A stretch of DNA of 64,000 nt, from NCBI RefSeq assembly GCF_017355915.2, contig NZ_JAFEUV020000003.1, positions 566,858-630,857 of the forward strand, written 5' to 3'. Both the position numbers and the translations under genes were made by a program. The notes under the pieces were generated by a model that did no database searches, was not told where the DNA came from, and saw only the letters and a program-made list of their open reading frames with translations. Origin of the DNA: Telluribacter roseus (GTDB lineage: Bacteria > Bacteroidota > Bacteroidia > Cytophagales > Spirosomataceae). Below are positions 63,323-64,000 of the stretch, in pieces (position 1 is the stretch's first letter; every line of letters starts with the position of its first letter).

Positions 63323-64000
63323 ATGAGTACCAAAAAGATATTACTTATAGAAGATAATCCCGAGATGCGGGACAACACGGCCGAGATTCTCGAGCTGGCT
63401 AATTTTGATGTAACGACAGCCGTCAACGGGAAAGAAGGCGTAAAGCTGGCGCACCAGCTACAGCCCGACCTGATCATCTGTGACATCATGATGCCCGAGC
63501 TGGACGGATACGGCGTGCTGCACATGCTGAGCAAAGACGACCGTACGGCCGGTATTCCATTTATCTTCCTGACGGCCAAGGCTGAGAAGAACGACTACCG
63601 CAAGGGCATGACCATGGGCGCCGACGACTACCTCACTAAGCCCTACGATGATATAGAGCTGCTGAGCGCAGTAGAAATGCGTATCAAGAAGAGTGAGCGC
63701 ATCAAGGCCGAATTTAGCCGTACGGCCGAAGGGCTGGACAAGTTCATCCAGGAGGCCCGCTCGTTTGACTCGCTCAGCAAGCTGGCCGAGGATAAAAAGA
63801 TCAAGTACATCCGCAAGAAGGAAACGATCTATACCGAAGGGAGCTACCCAACCGGTATTTTTTTCCTACAGAAGGGCAAAGTAAAGGCCTATAAAGCCAA
63901 CGAGTTTGGCAAGGAGTACATTACCGACCTGTACAAGGAGGGCGACTTCTTCGGCTACGTGGACCTGCTGCAGGGAGTACCCTACCAGGATAGCGTAGTA
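63323..64000 (+). CDS. Response regulator with Crp-like cyclic-nucleotide-binding domain (runs off window)
   Basis: The open frame of 226 codons to the window end starts MSTKKILLIEDNPEMRDNTA. A receiver domain (1-120; phospho-site Asp54 in LIICDIMMPELDG, FLTAKAEKNDY, KPYDD) leads through a helical linker to a cyclic-nucleotide-binding-type beta-roll (ETIYTEGSYPTGIFFLQKGK; GKEYITDLYKEGDFFGYVDLL). A C-terminal helix-turn-helix of the Crp family is expected past the edge but cannot be seen. It is co-transcribed with the PAS kinase. I infer it may bind the TGAC-N4-GTCA sites found in this window. Confidence 0.85.
   Translation, partial: MSTKKILLIEDNPEMRDNTAEILELANFDVTTAVNGKEGVKLAHQLQPDLIICDIMMPELDGYGVLHMLSKDDRTAGIPFIFLTAKAEKNDYRKGMTMGADDYLTKPYDDIELLSAVEMRIKKSERIKAEFSRTAEGLDKFIQEARSFDSLSKLAEDKKIKYIRKKETIYTEGSYPTGIFFLQKGKVKAYKANEFGKEYITDLYKEGDFFGYVDLLQGVPYQDSVV

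Overview
The window is a stretch of a Bacteroidota chromosome, most likely order Cytophagales (Spirosoma/Dyadobacter-like relatives). The evidence is the SusC/SusD outer-membrane pairs, the Bacteroidota-type promoters (TTTG-N19-TAnnTTTG), lipoproteins with short lipoboxes, weak Shine-Dalgarno sites, and a CcoN-CcoO fused cbb3 oxidase. The exact genus cannot be read from the sequence. No rRNA, tRNA, CRISPR array, insertion sequence or prophage was seen.

Layout. 1-8.3 kb: two tandem SusCD nutrient-uptake pairs on the minus strand, the first cut by the window edge. 8.5-9.0 kb: a periplasmic redoxin-like protein. 9.0-14.3 kb: a tightly packed minus-strand surface-polysaccharide operon (flippase, three glycosyltransferases, a methyltransferase) with 4-base start/stop overlaps. 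14.6-19.6 kb: a stand-alone domain protein, a DUF6807 (PmoA-like) protein, a UDP-GlcNAc 2-epimerase, a small methyltransferase-like protein and a GNAT/FemAB-type acyltransferase. 20.3-24.0 kb: a four-gene cassette (NodU/CmcH carbamoyltransferase, membrane-anchored SGNH hydrolase, 49-residue DUF5989 protein, SxtJ-like protein) behind a near-perfect promoter. 24.1-28.6 kb: Ppx/GppA phosphatase, an ECF sigma factor with a partner that looks envelope-spanning, a repeat-containing lipoprotein and an Lrp regulator. 28.8-38.0 kb: metH and metF, the two methyl-transfer genes of methionine synthesis, with small genes between them. 38.1-45.9 kb: lipoprotein, YbjQ protein, a glycerophosphodiesterase co-directional with a large TonB-dependent receptor, a cytochrome c-sugar dehydrogenase fusion and a LytTR regulator.

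46-64 kb is mostly a microaerobic respiration block: copper ATPase CcoI, the ccoS-ccoNO-ccoQP-ccoG-ccoH-safE operon, oxygen-independent hemN, then a PAS histidine kinase and a response regulator carrying a Crp-like cyclic-nucleotide-binding domain that runs off the window. By eye I found a shared palindrome TGAC-N4-GTCA upstream of ccoI, the cco operon, hemN and (at 25.1 kb) ppx/gppA, and a one-mismatch copy before the kinase. Its distance to the predicted -7 box is 46, 46, 23 and 35 bases, close to whole helical turns. I infer a Crp/Fnr-type regulon, possibly controlled by the response regulator at the window end.

A second global feature is a strong excess of the tetramer GTAC, often as RGTACY. 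It is seen in genes, intergenic DNA and terminator stems alike.
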